Assembly: GCA_017531315.1 (NCBI GenBank)
Contig: JAFXLH010000081.1
Location: 1 to 34,593 of the forward strand
From: Bacillota bacterium
GTDB lineage: Bacteria > Bacillota > Dehalobacteriia > UBA4068
Reading direction: 5' to 3'
DNA: 34,593 nt
Below the pieces are notes generated by a model. The model searched no databases and was not told the DNA's origin. It saw nothing but the letters and a program-made list of their open reading frames with translations. The position numbers were made by a program, and so were the translations under genes. Positions 34,083 to 34,593 of this stretch are shown here, piece by piece (within the stretch, counting starts at the first letter, position 1; each line of letters begins with the position of its first letter).

Positions 34083-34593
34083 TTAGCACAAGAGCAGCGT
34101 TGCTGCCACAAATACGGCAGAAGCCGCCCAGAACGTGTAGACCACGCGCAGTTCCGACCAGCCGCCCAGTTCATAATGATGATGCAGCGGCGCCATGCGG
34201 AAAATACGCTTGCGGCGCAGCTTGAAGCTGAATACCTGCAGCATTACCGAGCAGGCTTCCAGCAGATAGAGCATACCGAAGAGCAAAAACAGCACTTCGC
34301 CGCGGCAGATCACCGCGATACCCGCCAGCGAGCCGCCCAAAGCGAGAGAACCGGTATCGCCCATGAAGACGCGCGCCGGGTGACGGTTGAAGTAGAGGAA
34401 GCCGAGGCAGCCGCCCACACCGGCCGCCGCCGCCAGAGGCCGCGCGCGCAGATCCGGCAATGTCACAGAAAGCATACCCGTCATCTGCACCACCTTGGCG
34501 GTGACTACGGCAAAGCCGGCAAAGACGCTCACCGAGACGCCGCTCGCCAGCCCGTCCAGACCGTCGGTAAGGTTGACGGCATTGACCATGCCC
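34083..34593 (-). CDS. mraY: Phospho-N-acetylmuramoyl-pentapeptide transferase MraY (C-terminal part)
   Basis: Integral membrane enzyme transferring phospho-MurNAc-pentapeptide to undecaprenyl phosphate (lipid I). The 5' end is beyond the window; about 169 codons remain of about 320. They cover NAVNLTDGLDGLA with its catalytic Asp residues, the loop FNRHPARVFMGDTGSLALGG, and the late MAPLHHHYELGGWSE, whose histidines are conserved, with several hydrophobic segments. The stop overlaps a possible murD start. First visible gene of the wall cluster. Confidence 0.96.
   Translation of the reverse strand, partial: GMVNAVNLTDGLDGLASGVSVSVFAGFAVVTAKVVQMTGMLSVTLPDLRARPLAAAAGVGGCLGFLYFNRHPARVFMGDTGSLALGGSLAGIAVICRGEVLFLLFGMLYLLEACSVMLQVFSFKLRRKRIFRMAPLHHHYELGGWSELRVVYTFWAASAVFVAATLLLC

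Overview
The window is a densely packed, GC-rich stretch of bacterial chromosome. It holds only housekeeping and regulatory genes: no phage, insertion sequence, CRISPR or tRNA was seen. The gene set (RqcH, CodY, RemA, RbgA, a SigK-type sigma factor, a His T-box on hisS, long Rel) points to Bacillota. The order of the division cluster and the GC content fit a Negativicutes-like or clostridial lineage; this placement is an inference. Twenty-eight protein genes are called. All but rqcH lie on the minus strand, so the window reads most naturally from right to left.

Right end (34593 to 24639): a cell-wall and division (dcw) cluster, mraY (cut by the window edge), murD, ftsW, murG, murC, murB, murA, ftsQ, ftsZ. 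It makes lipid II and assembles the division ring. ftsA is absent between ftsQ and ftsZ. Directly after ftsZ come codY and relA, which form a GTP/(p)ppGpp nutrient-sensing pair, then dtd, an MBL-fold hydrolase, and a T-box-controlled hisS-aspS operon (to 16958).

Middle (16957 to 14596): about 490 bases without protein genes carry the aspS terminator, a 6S RNA gene with its own consensus promoter and terminator, and a roughly 100-bp palindromic element. The plus-strand gene rqcH (ribosome-associated quality control) follows. It is divergent from the operon yicC, an actinobacterial-type IHF gene (mihF), remA, gmk, rpoZ, coaBC (14595 to 11006).

Left part: two short palindromic TGTAGGG-type repeats and a terminator separate coaBC from an unusual gene pair: a penicillin-binding-protein-like gene without the catalytic motifs, and a SigK-family sigma factor. 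A structured intergenic region leads to aroK. The operon rbgA-rnhB-yraN-dxs-tlyA follows, then nadK-argR-recN, ending in a terminator at the left edge.

The points most worth a second look are the inactive PBP beside SigK, the potentially pseudoknotted aroK leader, mIHF paired with RemA, the asparagine in the Rel hydrolase HDxxED motif, the missing ftsA, and hairpins that abut the ribosome-binding sites of nadK and relA.
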